A DNA stretch of 64,000 nucleotides from SB11 sp965249955 (GTDB lineage Bacteria > Bacteroidota > Bacteroidia > UBA8524), in assembly GCA_965249955.1 (NCBI GenBank), contig OZ252261.1, positions 186,001 to 250,000 of the forward strand, written 5' to 3'. The notes beneath the pieces are model-generated. The model saw only the letters and a program-made list of their open reading frames with translations, ran no database searches and was not told the origin of the DNA. Of the stretch, positions 34,226-43,520 are shown piece after piece (within the stretch, counting starts at the first letter, position 1; every line of letters begins with the position of its first letter). A program made the translations under genes and the position numbers.

Positions 34226-35044
34226 CTAAACTACTTCACCAAGAAAGGTATTAATCAAAAATATTTCATTGTTTCGATATATCCTGCCCATCACCTCTCC
34301 CACCCATTTAATACCTAAGGCATTGGTGGTAAAAATTTCATCGGCGGTGTTTAGCTCTTCAATTTCAATAGGTCGTTCAGCAACTGTATAACCCTTTTGA
34401 GGCAATGTGTTTAGCAAATGCCTTCGCATCACACCATCCAAACATCCTTCGCTTAGTGGTGGAGTTATAATTTCGTCGCCCTTAATTATAAAAATATTGC
34501 TACTGGTACATTCGGCAATACGGCCATAGTTATTTAAAAGTATTGCATCATCAATACCTTGCTCTTGTGTCCACAAGCTAGCCAGTGTATAAGTGAGACA
34601 ACCCACTGTTTTAAGGTTAGCCAAAAAATCAGTGTTTTTGTAGGTATCTCTGTAAATATCAAGGGTTAAACCCTTTTTATTCAGTTTAAACGGCTGGGCA
34701 GTTATAGGTGTAGCCTCAACAATATACGAGGTTGAATTTTCCGTTGGCAGATATGCCCCTTCCCCATTACGCCAAAAACTGATACGCACTTTGGCTGTTA
34801 GGTGTTCTTCTTTCAGTAAAAAATCTAATACTAAACGCTCAAAATCATTAGTACCAAAACCTTCGGGCAACTGCATTTTTAACAACCCTAACGTTCTGTT
34901 TGCACGTTCAATATGCAGTTTCAAAAGGGGAATTTGCCCCTTGTGGTACAGCATCGTTTCAAAAAAAGCATCACCGTATTTAAAAGCACGGTTGCTCGTT
35001 TCGATACTCAAATCGGGTACAGTATTTCCATTGTATAAGTACAT
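34226..35044 (-). CDS. Class IV aminotransferase / aminodeoxychorismate lyase-like protein
   Basis: PLP enzyme of fold type IV, 272 residues from the ATG at 35044 (MYLYNGN); the longer frame adds 12 residues without a better start. Motifs: NRAFKYGDAFFETM (substrate arch), NLKTVGCLTYTLA, GRIAECTSSNIFIIKGDEIITPPLSEGCLDGVMR (cofactor phosphate cup). The family includes PabC (4-amino-4-deoxychorismate lyase), branched-chain and D-amino-acid aminotransferases. The short length favours PabC, but specificity cannot be fixed. Confidence 0.82.
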   Translation of the reverse strand: MYLYNGNTVPDLSIETSNRAFKYGDAFFETMLYHKGQIPLLKLHIERANRTLGLLKMQLPEGFGTNDFERLVLDFLLKEEHLTAKVRISFWRNGEGAYLPTENSTSYIVEATPITAQPFKLNKKGLTLDIYRDTYKNTDFLANLKTVGCLTYTLASLWTQEQGIDDAILLNNYGRIAECTSSNIFIIKGDEIITPPLSEGCLDGVMRRHLLNTLPQKGYTVAERPIEIEELNTADEIFTTNALGIKWVGEVMGRIYRNNEIFLINTFLGEVV

Positions 35045-35554
35045 ATAGTCTACGGTCAGTAGTAAGGCAAATATAGACAAGCTAATCGACCAAAGAATGA
35101 ATTAGGGGTGAGTTAACCCGATGATTTATTTCACGCAAAGTGTTGAAGACGCAAAGTTACTAAGCCAGATTATAGGCTTGTATGAATACTTTTATATGGT
35201 TAGCTCTAAAAGAAATTAAGTCGCTGTGCCCCCCTGCGGGCAATGATACAGCTACAGGTTGAAACTCGATGCTAAAGTAATTTACTCACCCAAAATACAA
35301 AACCGCCCGACTTCTCAACATTCCCCTCTCTTACAAAATAGAGAGGGGCGCAGTGACACAAATCGAGCTAAATAATAAATTGGGGTGAGTTAAAGGCTCG
35401 GCTATCCCCCTGACATCCGACATCACACTTCTGACATCAAAAAAACAAATAATAACTGTTAAATGAAAATTGAAACAATCCCTATTCGATAAAAGGAGTA
35501 CTAAAATAATTTAAACGGCGTTTACCAAACTGAAACTAACCAACAACTATCTAT
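35045..35554. other. Gene-free stretch with a MITE-like repeat
   Basis: No credible gene. 35104-35115 has a lone AGGGGTGAGTTA. 35281-35394 is the MITE-like element listed separately. 35411-35438 has three near-copies of TGACATC before the lipoprotein gene at 35555. Confidence 0.75.
35281..35394. repeat. MITE-like element, copy 1
   Basis: About 114 bp with near-inverted ends TTTACTCACCC and GGGGTGAGTTAAA, and an inner stem CCCCTCTCT/AGAGAGGGG (35323-35331 with 35340-35348). CCGCCCGACTTCTC before the stem aligns with AGCCCGACGTTCTG in copy 2 at 39761-39882. No coding capacity. Confidence 0.75.
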
Positions 35555-36202
35555 ATGAATATCAAACTAATGTTTTCTGTTGCAGCCCTATTTTGCATTA
35601 TTTTATTATCATCATGCAAAAAGGATAAAGACAACCCGTCGCCAGAACCTACACCCGTACCCGAATATGCAGCTTTAAAAGTGGGCAACTACTGGGTGTA
35701 CGAAACTTATTTTACTAATGCACAAGGTGCAACCTCAGTTACCGAATACTACGATAGCACATTTATTGAAAAAGACACTCTTATAAACGGCAAAACATAC
35801 TTTAAAAAGGTAGTGCAATCTCAACTGTTTCCTTCAGTTTCATTTTGGAGAGAAGAAAACGGCGTATTAGTAGACCAATTGGGCAAGGCTTTACCCACCA
35901 AGGCGGGTGTAATAGACAATAAATTTGTTATAAATGGCAATGACACTTTGTTAGAAATAATATCAACCCTATTGCCCGATGAAACCACAGTAAATGTACC
36001 CGCTGGTATTTTTAAAGTTAGAACTATTGAACACACAAATAAGATTTTTGAACAAGGGCTCAATGGTAAAACCACTAGAATAAAGAAAAACCATACGCAA
36101 TACCATACTACTTTGGGCGAAATAACCCGTAGCTATTTTTACGCATTCCCAAGAGATATCTCACATTTCGAGCTTGTTTTAGCTAGAACTAATGTGAGGT
36201 AA
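35555..36202 (+). CDS. Lipoprotein of unknown function
   Basis: 215 residues; lipobox LSSC (Cys21) then a Lys/Asp/Pro-rich linker (KKDKDNPSPEPTPVPEY). The mature domain starts LKVGNYWVYETYFTNAQG, a pattern seen in many Bacteroidota lipoproteins, and contains VNVPAGIFKVRTIEH. No family can be named with confidence. Confidence 0.75.
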   Translation: MNIKLMFSVAALFCIILLSSCKKDKDNPSPEPTPVPEYAALKVGNYWVYETYFTNAQGATSVTEYYDSTFIEKDTLINGKTYFKKVVQSQLFPSVSFWREENGVLVDQLGKALPTKAGVIDNKFVINGNDTLLEIISTLLPDETTVNVPAGIFKVRTIEHTNKIFEQGLNGKTTRIKKNHTQYHTTLGEITRSYFYAFPRDISHFELVLARTNVR

Positions 36203-36266
36203 AAGATAGCTGACAATCAAAAACATTTAATTCTTTATACACTATTAGTATAAATTTAAAAGTGGC

Positions 36267-36274
36267 TACTTTTG
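36267..36274 (+). promoter_or_regulatory. -7 promoter box for the next lipoprotein gene
   Basis: TACTTTTG with 5 nt to the ATG at 36280; a leaderless transcript is predicted. Confidence 0.45.
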
Positions 36275-36279
36275 AAATC

Positions 36280-36714
36280 ATGAAAGCTAAATTAGTGCTT
36301 ATTCTTTTATCTGTGTTTCTTGTGCAATGCAGTAAAAAAGTAGATTTTAAGGAGTTAGAAGCAGAAGAGATAAATTGGTGTGAAACCACCCCTTCTGATA
36401 GTACACTATCTGCTACTATGATTGATTATTATCCTGTTTACAAAACTTCCACTGAAAATGATAAGGAAATTTATTGTTCTGCATCAATAGTGGTAGAAAA
36501 AACAAATTATGATACATTAATCATATTATCTCTTAGCCGAGAAGACGACTTTACCAGTGATGTTTTAGAGGGGGAAAGTGGTATTCTTAACACCAAAATT
36601 GATAGATTAGGTGCATATAGAAACTTAAGAGATAAGAAAATAATGGTTAATGCCAAATTTACATCTCCAAAATACAAAACATACTTTGGTGATATTACTC
36701 TATTTATAGATTAA
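36280..36714 (+). CDS. Small lipoprotein of unknown function
   Basis: 144 residues from the ATG at 36280; an in-frame GTG six codons upstream overlaps the promoter box and is rejected. Lipobox LVQC. The mature part is short and beta-rich (IYCSASIVVEKTNYDTLIILSLSRED, KIMVNAKFTSPKYKTYFGDITLFI). Not recognised. Confidence 0.7.
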   Translation: MKAKLVLILLSVFLVQCSKKVDFKELEAEEINWCETTPSDSTLSATMIDYYPVYKTSTENDKEIYCSASIVVEKTNYDTLIILSLSREDDFTSDVLEGESGILNTKIDRLGAYRNLRDKKIMVNAKFTSPKYKTYFGDITLFID

Positions 36715-36744
36715 ATCAACAAAACATTTAAATCCAACCCTGTG

Positions 36745-36775
36745 TTGGTATAAGGTGCAAAGTGCTGTAATTTTG
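36745..36775 (+). promoter_or_regulatory. uvrA promoter
   Basis: -33 TTG at 36745-36747 and -7 TAATTTTG at 36768-36775, 20 nt apart, matching the Bacteroidota sigma consensus. Transcription should start about 10 nt before the uvrA ATG. Confidence 0.6.
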
Positions 36776-36789
36776 CACCTTCTTTTTTT

Positions 36790-39612
36790 ATGGCGGCAAA
36801 TAACATTTTAATAAAAGGTGCGCGCGAGCACAACCTTAAAAATATAGACGTAGAGATAGCCCGTAACCGTATGACGGTGATAACGGGTGTGAGTGGTAGC
36901 GGAAAATCGAGCTTGGTGTTTGATACCCTGTATGCCGAAGGGCAGCGCAGGTATGTAGAAAGCCTATCGTCGTACGCAAGGCAGTTTATGGATAAGATGA
37001 ACAAGCCTGAGGTTGACTATATCAAAGGCATATCGCCCGCCATAGCTATCGAGCAAAAAGTAAATACACGCAATCCGCGCAGTACCGTTTCTACCAGTAC
37101 CGAGATATACGATTACCTAAAACTATTATTTACCAAAATAGGAAAAACCATTTCGCCCATTAGCGGCGAGTTGGTAAAACGCCACAGTGTAGGCGATGTT
37201 GTAGATTTTATTTTAGGTTTAGAAGACGAAAGCACCGTACTGATACTTAGCCGCATAAACAGCAGCCGTAAACTTGCCGAAGAGCTAAAAGTATTGCTGC
37301 AAAAGGGTTTTTCCCGTATGCAAGCCAACGATGAGATACAAAAAATAGAAGAACTGCTAGAGGACACCAAAGCCCTTAAAAAACTAAAAATTGAAAACTG
37401 TTTTTTGGTGGTAGACCGTATACTTACTGATAAAACCGACGACGAACTTCCTTCACGCTCAGCAGATAGTATACAAACAGCCTTTTTAGAAGGCGACCAA
37501 GAATGTTTTGTAAAAGTAACCAACCCCGAAGGCAAAGAACATACCCTGCAATTCTCGGCAAAGTTTGAAGCCGACGGGATGAGCTTTGAGCAACCCAACA
37601 CCAACTTTTTCAGTTTCAACAACCCCTACGGTGCTTGCAAAACCTGCGAAGGATTTGGTTTGGTAATAGGCATTGACGAAGATTTGGTGATACCCGATAA
37701 AAGCCTAAGCGTGTACGAAGGTGCAGTAGCCCCTTGGCGTGGCGAAACCATGCAAGAGTGGAAAAACGAGTTTATAGCAAAATCTATACACCTCGATTTC
37801 CCTATGCACCGCAGCTATTACGACCTAAACGAAGCCGAAAAAGACCTGCTTTGGCAAGGAGGCAAAAATGTATTGGGTATAAACCAGTTCTTCAAATACA
37901 TCGAAGAAAAAATATACAAAATACAATACAGGGTGATGCTGAGCAAATATAGAGGCAAAACCACCTGCCCTGATTGTAGAGGAACACGCCTGCGCAAAGA
38001 TGCCACCTATGTTAAGCTGCTAAACGAAGCCAAACCCGAAGAACGTCTTTCAATATCTGATATTGTATTAATGTCGGTTAGCCGCGCGCACGAGTATTTT
38101 ACTACACTAAAACTTACCCCGCACGATACCAAAATTGCCGACCGTATACTAAAAGAAATCATCAACCGCCTCACCTTTATGCGCGAAGTGGGTTTGGGCT
38201 ACCTAACACTAAACCGCCTAAGCAATACCCTTAGCGGTGGCGAATCGCAACGTATAAACCTAGCCACATCACTAGGCAGTAGCTTGGTGGGCAGTATGTA
38301 CATTTTAGATGAACCCAGTATTGGTCTTCACAGCCGTGATACAGAAAACCTTATTAGGGTACTAAAATCGCTGCGCGATTTGGGCAATACCGTTGTAATA
38401 GTTGAGCACGATGAAGATGTGATGATGGCCGCCGACAATTTGATAGATATAGGCCCTTTTGCAGGTCGTGAAGGTGGCGATTTGATTTTTCAGGGTGATT
38501 TTAACACCATGCTGACCGATGAAAACAGCCTAACGGGCAAATACCTTTCAGGCCGTCAAGAAATACCCGTACCCGAACGTCGCCGTAAATGGAGCGACCA
38601 TATAGAAATAAAAGGCGCAAGAGAAAACAACCTTAAAAACGTTGATGTAAAAATACCCCTGCACGTTATAACCGCCGTAACAGGTGTTAGCGGTAGCGGA
38701 AAAACATCACTAATAAAAACCGTATTATACCCTGCCCTACAAAAAGGAATAGGCAGCTACACAGGTGGCAAAACTGGTCAACACGACCGTTTGGAGGGAG
38801 ATTATAAAAAAATCACACAGGTAGAAATGGTCGACCAAAACCCCATTGGTAAATCATCGCGAAGCAACCCTGTAACCTATATAAAAGCATACGATACCAT
38901 ACGCGAATTATTTGCTACGCAACCATTGGCAAAAACTCGCGCTTATAAAAGCAGTTTCTTTAGTTTTAACGTAGAAGGCGGCAGGTGCGAAACTTGCCAA
39001 GGCGAAGGCGAAACAACCATAGAAATGCAGTTTATGGCCGACCTTCATTTGCCTTGCGAAACCTGCCACGGTAAACGATTTAAAGATGAAGTGCTAGAGG
39101 TACAATACAAAGGCAAAAATATTGCTGATGTGTTGGGAATGACTGTTGACGAAGCAATGGACTTTTTTGCCGATGCACGCAGCATACACCACAAACTAAA
39201 ACCTTTGCAAGATGTGGGTTTGGGCTATGTATCGCTAGGGCAAAGCAGCAGCACCCTAAGCGGTGGCGAGGCGCAACGTATAAAACTAGCCTCGTTTTTA
39301 GGCAAAGCCAGTAAAGACCAACACATACTGTTTATTTTTGACGAGCCAACCACAGGCTTGCATTTCCACGATATAAACAAGCTGATGGGCAGCTTTAATG
39401 CCCTTATAGAACAAGGCCATACCATTGTGATTATTGAACACAATATGGACGTGATTAAGTGTGCCGATTGGATTATAGATATAGGTGCTGAGGGCGGTGA
39501 TGCAGGCGGACACATTGTGTTTGAAGGTATCCCCGAAGATTTAGTGGGTGTAGAAGAAAGCTATACAGCCAAGTATTTGGCTACTAAGTTAAAGGTGGGG
39601 GCGAAGGCATAA
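36790..39612 (+). CDS. uvrA: Excinuclease ABC subunit A
   Basis: Damage-recognition ATPase of nucleotide excision repair. 940 residues with two ABC modules: first Walker A GVSGSGKSSLVFDTLYAEGQ, second GVSGSGKTSLI, and two signatures (NTLSGGESQRINLA and STLSGGEAQRIKLA). The three zinc-binding Cys sites are visible (CKTCEGFG..., CPDCRGTRL, CETCQGEGE with CETCHGKRF). It is full length and intact. Bacteroidota often carry more than one UvrA; this is a standard UvrA1-type length. Confidence 0.97.
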   Translation: MAANNILIKGAREHNLKNIDVEIARNRMTVITGVSGSGKSSLVFDTLYAEGQRRYVESLSSYARQFMDKMNKPEVDYIKGISPAIAIEQKVNTRNPRSTVSTSTEIYDYLKLLFTKIGKTISPISGELVKRHSVGDVVDFILGLEDESTVLILSRINSSRKLAEELKVLLQKGFSRMQANDEIQKIEELLEDTKALKKLKIENCFLVVDRILTDKTDDELPSRSADSIQTAFLEGDQECFVKVTNPEGKEHTLQFSAKFEADGMSFEQPNTNFFSFNNPYGACKTCEGFGLVIGIDEDLVIPDKSLSVYEGAVAPWRGETMQEWKNEFIAKSIHLDFPMHRSYYDLNEAEKDLLWQGGKNVLGINQFFKYIEEKIYKIQYRVMLSKYRGKTTCPDCRGTRLRKDATYVKLLNEAKPEERLSISDIVLMSVSRAHEYFTTLKLTPHDTKIADRILKEIINRLTFMREVGLGYLTLNRLSNTLSGGESQRINLATSLGSSLVGSMYILDEPSIGLHSRDTENLIRVLKSLRDLGNTVVIVEHDEDVMMAADNLIDIGPFAGREGGDLIFQGDFNTMLTDENSLTGKYLSGRQEIPVPERRRKWSDHIEIKGARENNLKNVDVKIPLHVITAVTGVSGSGKTSLIKTVLYPALQKGIGSYTGGKTGQHDRLEGDYKKITQVEMVDQNPIGKSSRSNPVTYIKAYDTIRELFATQPLAKTRAYKSSFFSFNVEGGRCETCQGEGETTIEMQFMADLHLPCETCHGKRFKDEVLEVQYKGKNIADVLGMTVDEAMDFFADARSIHHKLKPLQDVGLGYVSLGQSSSTLSGGEAQRIKLASFLGKASKDQHILFIFDEPTTGLHFHDINKLMGSFNALIEQGHTIVIIEHNMDVIKCADWIIDIGAEGGDAGGHIVFEGIPEDLVGVEESYTAKYLATKLKVGAKA

Positions 39613-39665
39613 CCATTGAGTGGGCGGATTGTCATCCTGAGCGAAGTCGAAGGAGTGCGGAGGGA

Positions 39666-39746
39666 GTCATTCCCATTTAAAATGGGAATCTGTGCGGTAG
39701 ATACGATTAAGCCTTGCCCACAGATTCCTGCTTTCGCAGGAATGAC
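39666..39746. repeat. GTCATTCC inverted pair, 81 bp
   Basis: GTCATTCCCATTTAAAATGG plus GAATCT at the left and AGATTCCTGCTTTCGCAGGA plus ATGAC at the right (39722-39746): two small hairpins whose outer ends are inverted copies, like a miniature mobile element. Confidence 0.7.
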
Positions 39747-39760
39747 TGGTCTGCGTACTC

Positions 39761-39882
39761 TTTAACTCACCCCAGAAACAGTATTAGCCCGACGTTCTGC
39801 CAGTCGCCCCTCTCTAATTGCAATTAGAGAGGGGAAAAGTTGTGTAACCGTTCGAATATTAGCCATTCAGGGGAGAGTTAAA
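39761..39882. repeat. MITE-like element, copy 2
   Basis: About 122 bp; inverted ends TTTAACTCACCCC and GGGGAGAGTTAAA; central perfect 28-bp palindrome CCCCTCTCTAATTG and its complement (39807-39834). Related to 35281-35394. Confidence 0.8.
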
Positions 39883-39927
39883 CAAAACGATTGCTTCGGT
39901 AGACCTCGCAATGACAGGATGTGGGCA

Positions 39928-40009
39928 GTCATGCTGAACTTGATTCAGCATCTCATTGCCCAATTCATGTGTAATACAGAGCGAGACCCTGAAATAAATT
40001 TAGGGTGAC
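39928..40009. repeat. GTCATGCTGAA palindrome pair
   Basis: 39928-39954 GTCATGCTGAACTTGATTCA plus GCATCTC, then ATTGCCCAATTCATGT, then the inverted form 39983-40009 (GAGACCCTGAAATAAATTTA plus GGGTGAC). The same family flanks the GIY-YIG gene near 14 kb. Confidence 0.75.
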
Positions 40010-40050
40010 TAAAGAGAGCAAGCAGTATCGCATTATTTATATCCCACGCT

Positions 40051-40072
40051 GGTACGAGCGTCCGCTCGTACC
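40051..40072. repeat. 22-bp palindrome
   Basis: GGTACGAGCG TC CGCTCGTACC: 10-bp perfect arms around TC. No gene or U-tract is directly associated. Confidence 0.6.
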
Positions 40073-40117
40073 GATAAATATTAAAGCATCCGCTTTCTAA
40101 ATACTAACTCAGTCTAT

Positions 40118-41199
40118 CTAATCACTATTGGTTTCTATATTTAATTCTTTAAGAAGTTCATGTGGTTTTTTAATAATATCTGGATTCTTCTTTAGAAGCA
40201 TTAAATCTTTAGCTGTTAGTGTGTAGGAAAAAATTTCACTCTCACCACCATCACCTGTAACCTTTATTACTATTATTGTTCCTATTACTATTGCAGCATT
40301 CTGAACATTAGAAATTGATTTAATTACTTCCGCTGCAGCTAAGCCTTTCAGATTATCATTTTCAGCCTGAAATTTTTCTACAGTAGCTTGTCTTAAGACA
40401 TACTCAATTTCTTGCATTTTATCTTTAAACGCTTTGTCTCTCGTTATTTGTGAAAATCTTAAAACCCACCGCTTAAACCAAGAACCATAAACATCTGGAA
40501 AATCATCTTCCTCAATTAACCAAAAAGCCCTTCTAAAACTATAGATCGCTTTTTTTACTTTCATTACATTCTCTTCATCATTTGTATCTAAGTATACAAG
40601 TACATTAACTTTTCCATTCAAGTTATCATACAACGATGACTCTTCTGAATACACAGAAAGAATAATATTTGATTTAATATATGCTTCTAACTTTTTTCTA
40701 TTCTTTTTTAAATAATAAAGTAGCTCCCACAACGAATGGAAATCCACACTTCTTGGATTAGAAAAACTAACTTTAGATAATATAACGGTAGTAACATTTA
40801 AAATTAATTTTTCGTTTGCTTGAGAAGAGTATGCGATTAAAATAGATAACAGGTTATATTTTTTACTTAAAAATGCTTCATTAAGTAATAAAAAAAGTTC
40901 AGACTCAATTCAATGCTTAAATTATCTAATTGTTCAAATCGCCTTGAATATTCATTATCGCCAAGTTTTCTTAAATATTCATCAATGAATATTAAAGATG
41001 ACATTATTCCCTTAACAGCTTCTGAATCTTCCTCTAGATTGACTACGTTCTCTTTTGCCCTAATCACAGCAATAGTCAAAAAATCCAATGTCTCAAATGT
41101 TTTAATATCATCAACTACATAATAAAAATTTTTTATTTTTTTTGAAATCGATTCAAATATCTCAAGTGGATTATGGTAACCTTGATAGAGTAAACTCAT
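40118..41199 (-). pseudogene. Unknown protein gene split by a frameshift at a seven-A run
   Basis: Two minus-strand frames, 41199-40867 (110 residues, starts MSLLYQGYHNPLEIFESI) and 40747-40118 (209 residues), are parts of one gene. The second frame is open well before its ATG and reads sensibly from about 40910: ESELFLLLNEAFLSKKYNLL, then ILIAYSSQANEKL. The frames overlap at the A7 tract 40890-40896 (T7 in the mRNA sense); one more T would give a single 360-residue protein. It could be mutation, phase variation, ribosomal slippage or a sequencing error. The product is unknown: helical, no signal peptide, ending in a possible beta region GTIIVIKVTGDGGESEIFSY. AT-rich, in a repeat-bounded accessory region. 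Confidence 0.7.
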
Positions 41200-41286
41200 G
41201 TTCTTTTTTATAAATCAATTATAAATATACTCTTATTAAGAAAAAAACAAAACTCAATTCTATCCCCACAAAAACTACAAAAAACC

Positions 41287-41294
41287 TATTTTTG
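41287..41294 (+). promoter_or_regulatory. -7 promoter box for the S46 peptidase gene
   Basis: TATTTTTG with 6 nt to the ATG at 41301. Confidence 0.45.
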
Positions 41295-41300
41295 CCTTCT

Positions 41301-43442
41301 ATGGTAAAACGTAAACTATTAAAAATTATAGCCATTGCCTTTGTGGCCATTAGTCCCGTGCTATTTATTGCAGCCAACTATGCCGAGGGAATGTTTCCGC
41401 TTAGTGAAATCAGTTCACTTGATTTGAAAAAGGCAGGTCTTAAAATAAAAACCAGTGAAGTATACAACCCCAAAGGTGTAAGCCTTGTTGATGCCTTGGT
41501 GCGTGTAGGCGGTTGTACAGGCTCATTCGTATCAAACGAGGGGCTTATTATCACCAACCACCACTGTGCCTTTAGTTCGGCAGCAGGGGCAAGTACTCCC
41601 GAACACGATTATATCACCAACGGTTTTTTAGCAAGTGATAAAAGCAAAGAAATTCGCACCCCTATTACTTGCCGCATCACCGCATCGTATATAGATGTAT
41701 CGACAAAAGTACTTGCAGGTACTGAAAACGCTGCCAATGCCAACGAACGTGCCGACATTATCCGCAAAAACATTAAAACCATTACTCAAGAAGAAGAAAA
41801 AGCCAACCCCGATTTGGAGATAGAAATATCAGAAATGTTTGTGGGCAAAGCCTATACCCTATTCCGTTATCAACTGCTAAAAGACCTACGTTTAGTATAC
41901 ATTCCCCAACGCAGTATTGGCGAGTTTGGCGGCGAAAGCGATAACTGGGTTTGGCCACGCCACAATGGCGATTTTGCCTTTTTCCGTGCCTATGTAGGGG
42001 CTGATGGTAAACCTGCTGAATACTCTGAAAACAACGTCCCTTTCACCCCAAAAAAATTCTTAAAAGTAAACCCTGATGGTGTAAAAGAAAACGACTTTGT
42101 ATTTGTGTTGGGCTACCCCGGCCGCACCTATCGCCACCAACCTGCCAGTTTTTTAGACTACCAATACGATTATATTTTACCCAATGTTAGCGAATGGTAT
42201 GATTTCCAGATAGAAACAGCCAAGCAAGTATCGAAAAACAATAAAGAGCTTGAAATTCAGCTATCAACCTATATAAAACGCCGTGCCAACGTAACCAAAA
42301 ACTACAAAGGTAAAATGCAAGGGTTAGAGCGTACCACCATTATTGCCGACAAAAAAGCTGATGAAGCGGCCATGCAGAAAATGATTGATGCCAACCCTGA
42401 ACTGAAAGCCAAATACGGCACACTGTTTACGGATATTAACAGTACCTATAAAGGTATTTTTGCAACCGCCAACCGCGATTATTATTTGGGCGAATTGTTT
42501 AATAGCAGCGGCGCGTTTTACTTAGCCAGCTTTATTGCTTACCATAGCAACGCTATAAAAGACCTAAATGATGCCGACAAGGCTAAATACCTAAAAGAAG
42601 TTTTGCCACAGCAACGTGCTTTACTAGAAAAAAACTATACTATTACCTATAAAGAGTTGGATAAAAAGCTGTTAGTTCAGCTGCTAATGTATTGCAAACA
42701 ATTACCTGCCAACGAACAACTTGAAGCGGTAAACAAAGCCTTTGCTGGTGCAAACTACGAGGCGCAAATACAACAAACTATTGATGCTGCCGACACCAAA
42801 AACAATATGTTTGACCGTGCAGCTATGCTAAAACTATTTGACGAGAACCCCGAAGCATTTTTAGCCATTAGCAATCCATTAGTGGATATTGCAGGGGCAA
42901 CTTTTGGACTGTATAACGAAACTGTGCAAAAAGATGCTGAACGCCGTAATAAGCTAACAGAACTTAGCGCAAAACTGCAAGATGTGAAACAGCTTTACCA
43001 CAAAGCCAACTTTATACCTGATGCTAACAGTACCTTGCGCTTTACCTACGGAAATGTAAAAGGCTATTGGCCTAATGATGGTGAGTATAACGCACCTTTT
43101 ACCACCATTAAAGGTATAATTGAAAAAGCCAAAACAAGCGGTGATTATTACCTTGAAAATGAAATAAAAGAAGTGCTGAAACGTGCTGATCAAAAATCGA
43201 TAGTGTGTTTGTTGTATAACCTTGATACTACGGGCGGTAATAGCGGTAGCCCTATTTTGGATGCTAAAGGCAACCTTGTGGGCGTAAACTTCGATCGTGC
43301 TACATCGGCCTGTATAAACGACTATGCTTGGAACGAAGAGTACAGCCGCTCTATCGGGGTTGATATTCGCTATGTGTTGTTTGTACTAAAAGATATAGCC
43401 CACGCCCAAAACCTAGTTACCGAAATGGGTGTGAAGAACTAG
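41301..43442 (+). CDS. S46 family dipeptidyl-peptidase, DPP11-like
   Basis: Periplasmic serine exopeptidase releasing dipeptides from peptide N-termini; central to amino-acid feeding in Bacteroidota. 713 residues from the ATG at 41301 (a TTG three codons earlier lies inside the promoter box). Signal/anchor 8-28. Catalytic His in TNHHC (87/88), Asp224 in RHNGDF, Ser648 in GGNSGSP. The specificity residue 18 after the Ser is Arg666 (NFDRATS), as in DPP11, which cuts after Asp/Glu; DPP7 has Gly there. Ends at its own terminator. Confidence 0.94.
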   Translation: MVKRKLLKIIAIAFVAISPVLFIAANYAEGMFPLSEISSLDLKKAGLKIKTSEVYNPKGVSLVDALVRVGGCTGSFVSNEGLIITNHHCAFSSAAGASTPEHDYITNGFLASDKSKEIRTPITCRITASYIDVSTKVLAGTENAANANERADIIRKNIKTITQEEEKANPDLEIEISEMFVGKAYTLFRYQLLKDLRLVYIPQRSIGEFGGESDNWVWPRHNGDFAFFRAYVGADGKPAEYSENNVPFTPKKFLKVNPDGVKENDFVFVLGYPGRTYRHQPASFLDYQYDYILPNVSEWYDFQIETAKQVSKNNKELEIQLSTYIKRRANVTKNYKGKMQGLERTTIIADKKADEAAMQKMIDANPELKAKYGTLFTDINSTYKGIFATANRDYYLGELFNSSGAFYLASFIAYHSNAIKDLNDADKAKYLKEVLPQQRALLEKNYTITYKELDKKLLVQLLMYCKQLPANEQLEAVNKAFAGANYEAQIQQTIDAADTKNNMFDRAAMLKLFDENPEAFLAISNPLVDIAGATFGLYNETVQKDAERRNKLTELSAKLQDVKQLYHKANFIPDANSTLRFTYGNVKGYWPNDGEYNAPFTTIKGIIEKAKTSGDYYLENEIKEVLKRADQKSIVCLLYNLDTTGGNSGSPILDAKGNLVGVNFDRATSACINDYAWNEEYSRSIGVDIRYVLFVLKDIAHAQNLVTEMGVKN

Positions 43443-43464
43443 AATATCTATTTTGAAAATAACG

Positions 43465-43496
43465 AAAACCGTTGCTAAGAAATTAGTAACGGTTTT
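43465..43496 (+). terminator. S46 peptidase terminator
   Basis: 14-bp stem (43465-43478 with 43483-43496; one G-T pair), loop GAAA, ending in a T6 run 23 bp after the stop. Confidence 0.85.
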
Positions 43497-43520
43497 TTAT
43501 TTTTACAAAAATCTATCTAC

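Larger units (their letters stand above)
39613..40117. other. Gene-free stretch packed with interspersed palindromes
   Basis: No gene. From left to right: GTCATCCTGAG element (39631-39654), GTCATTCC pair (39666-39746), MITE-like copy 2 (39761-39882), GTCATGCTGAA pair (39928-40009), and a GGTACGAGCG palindrome (40051-40072). About five repeat families lie in 450 bp. Confidence 0.85.
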
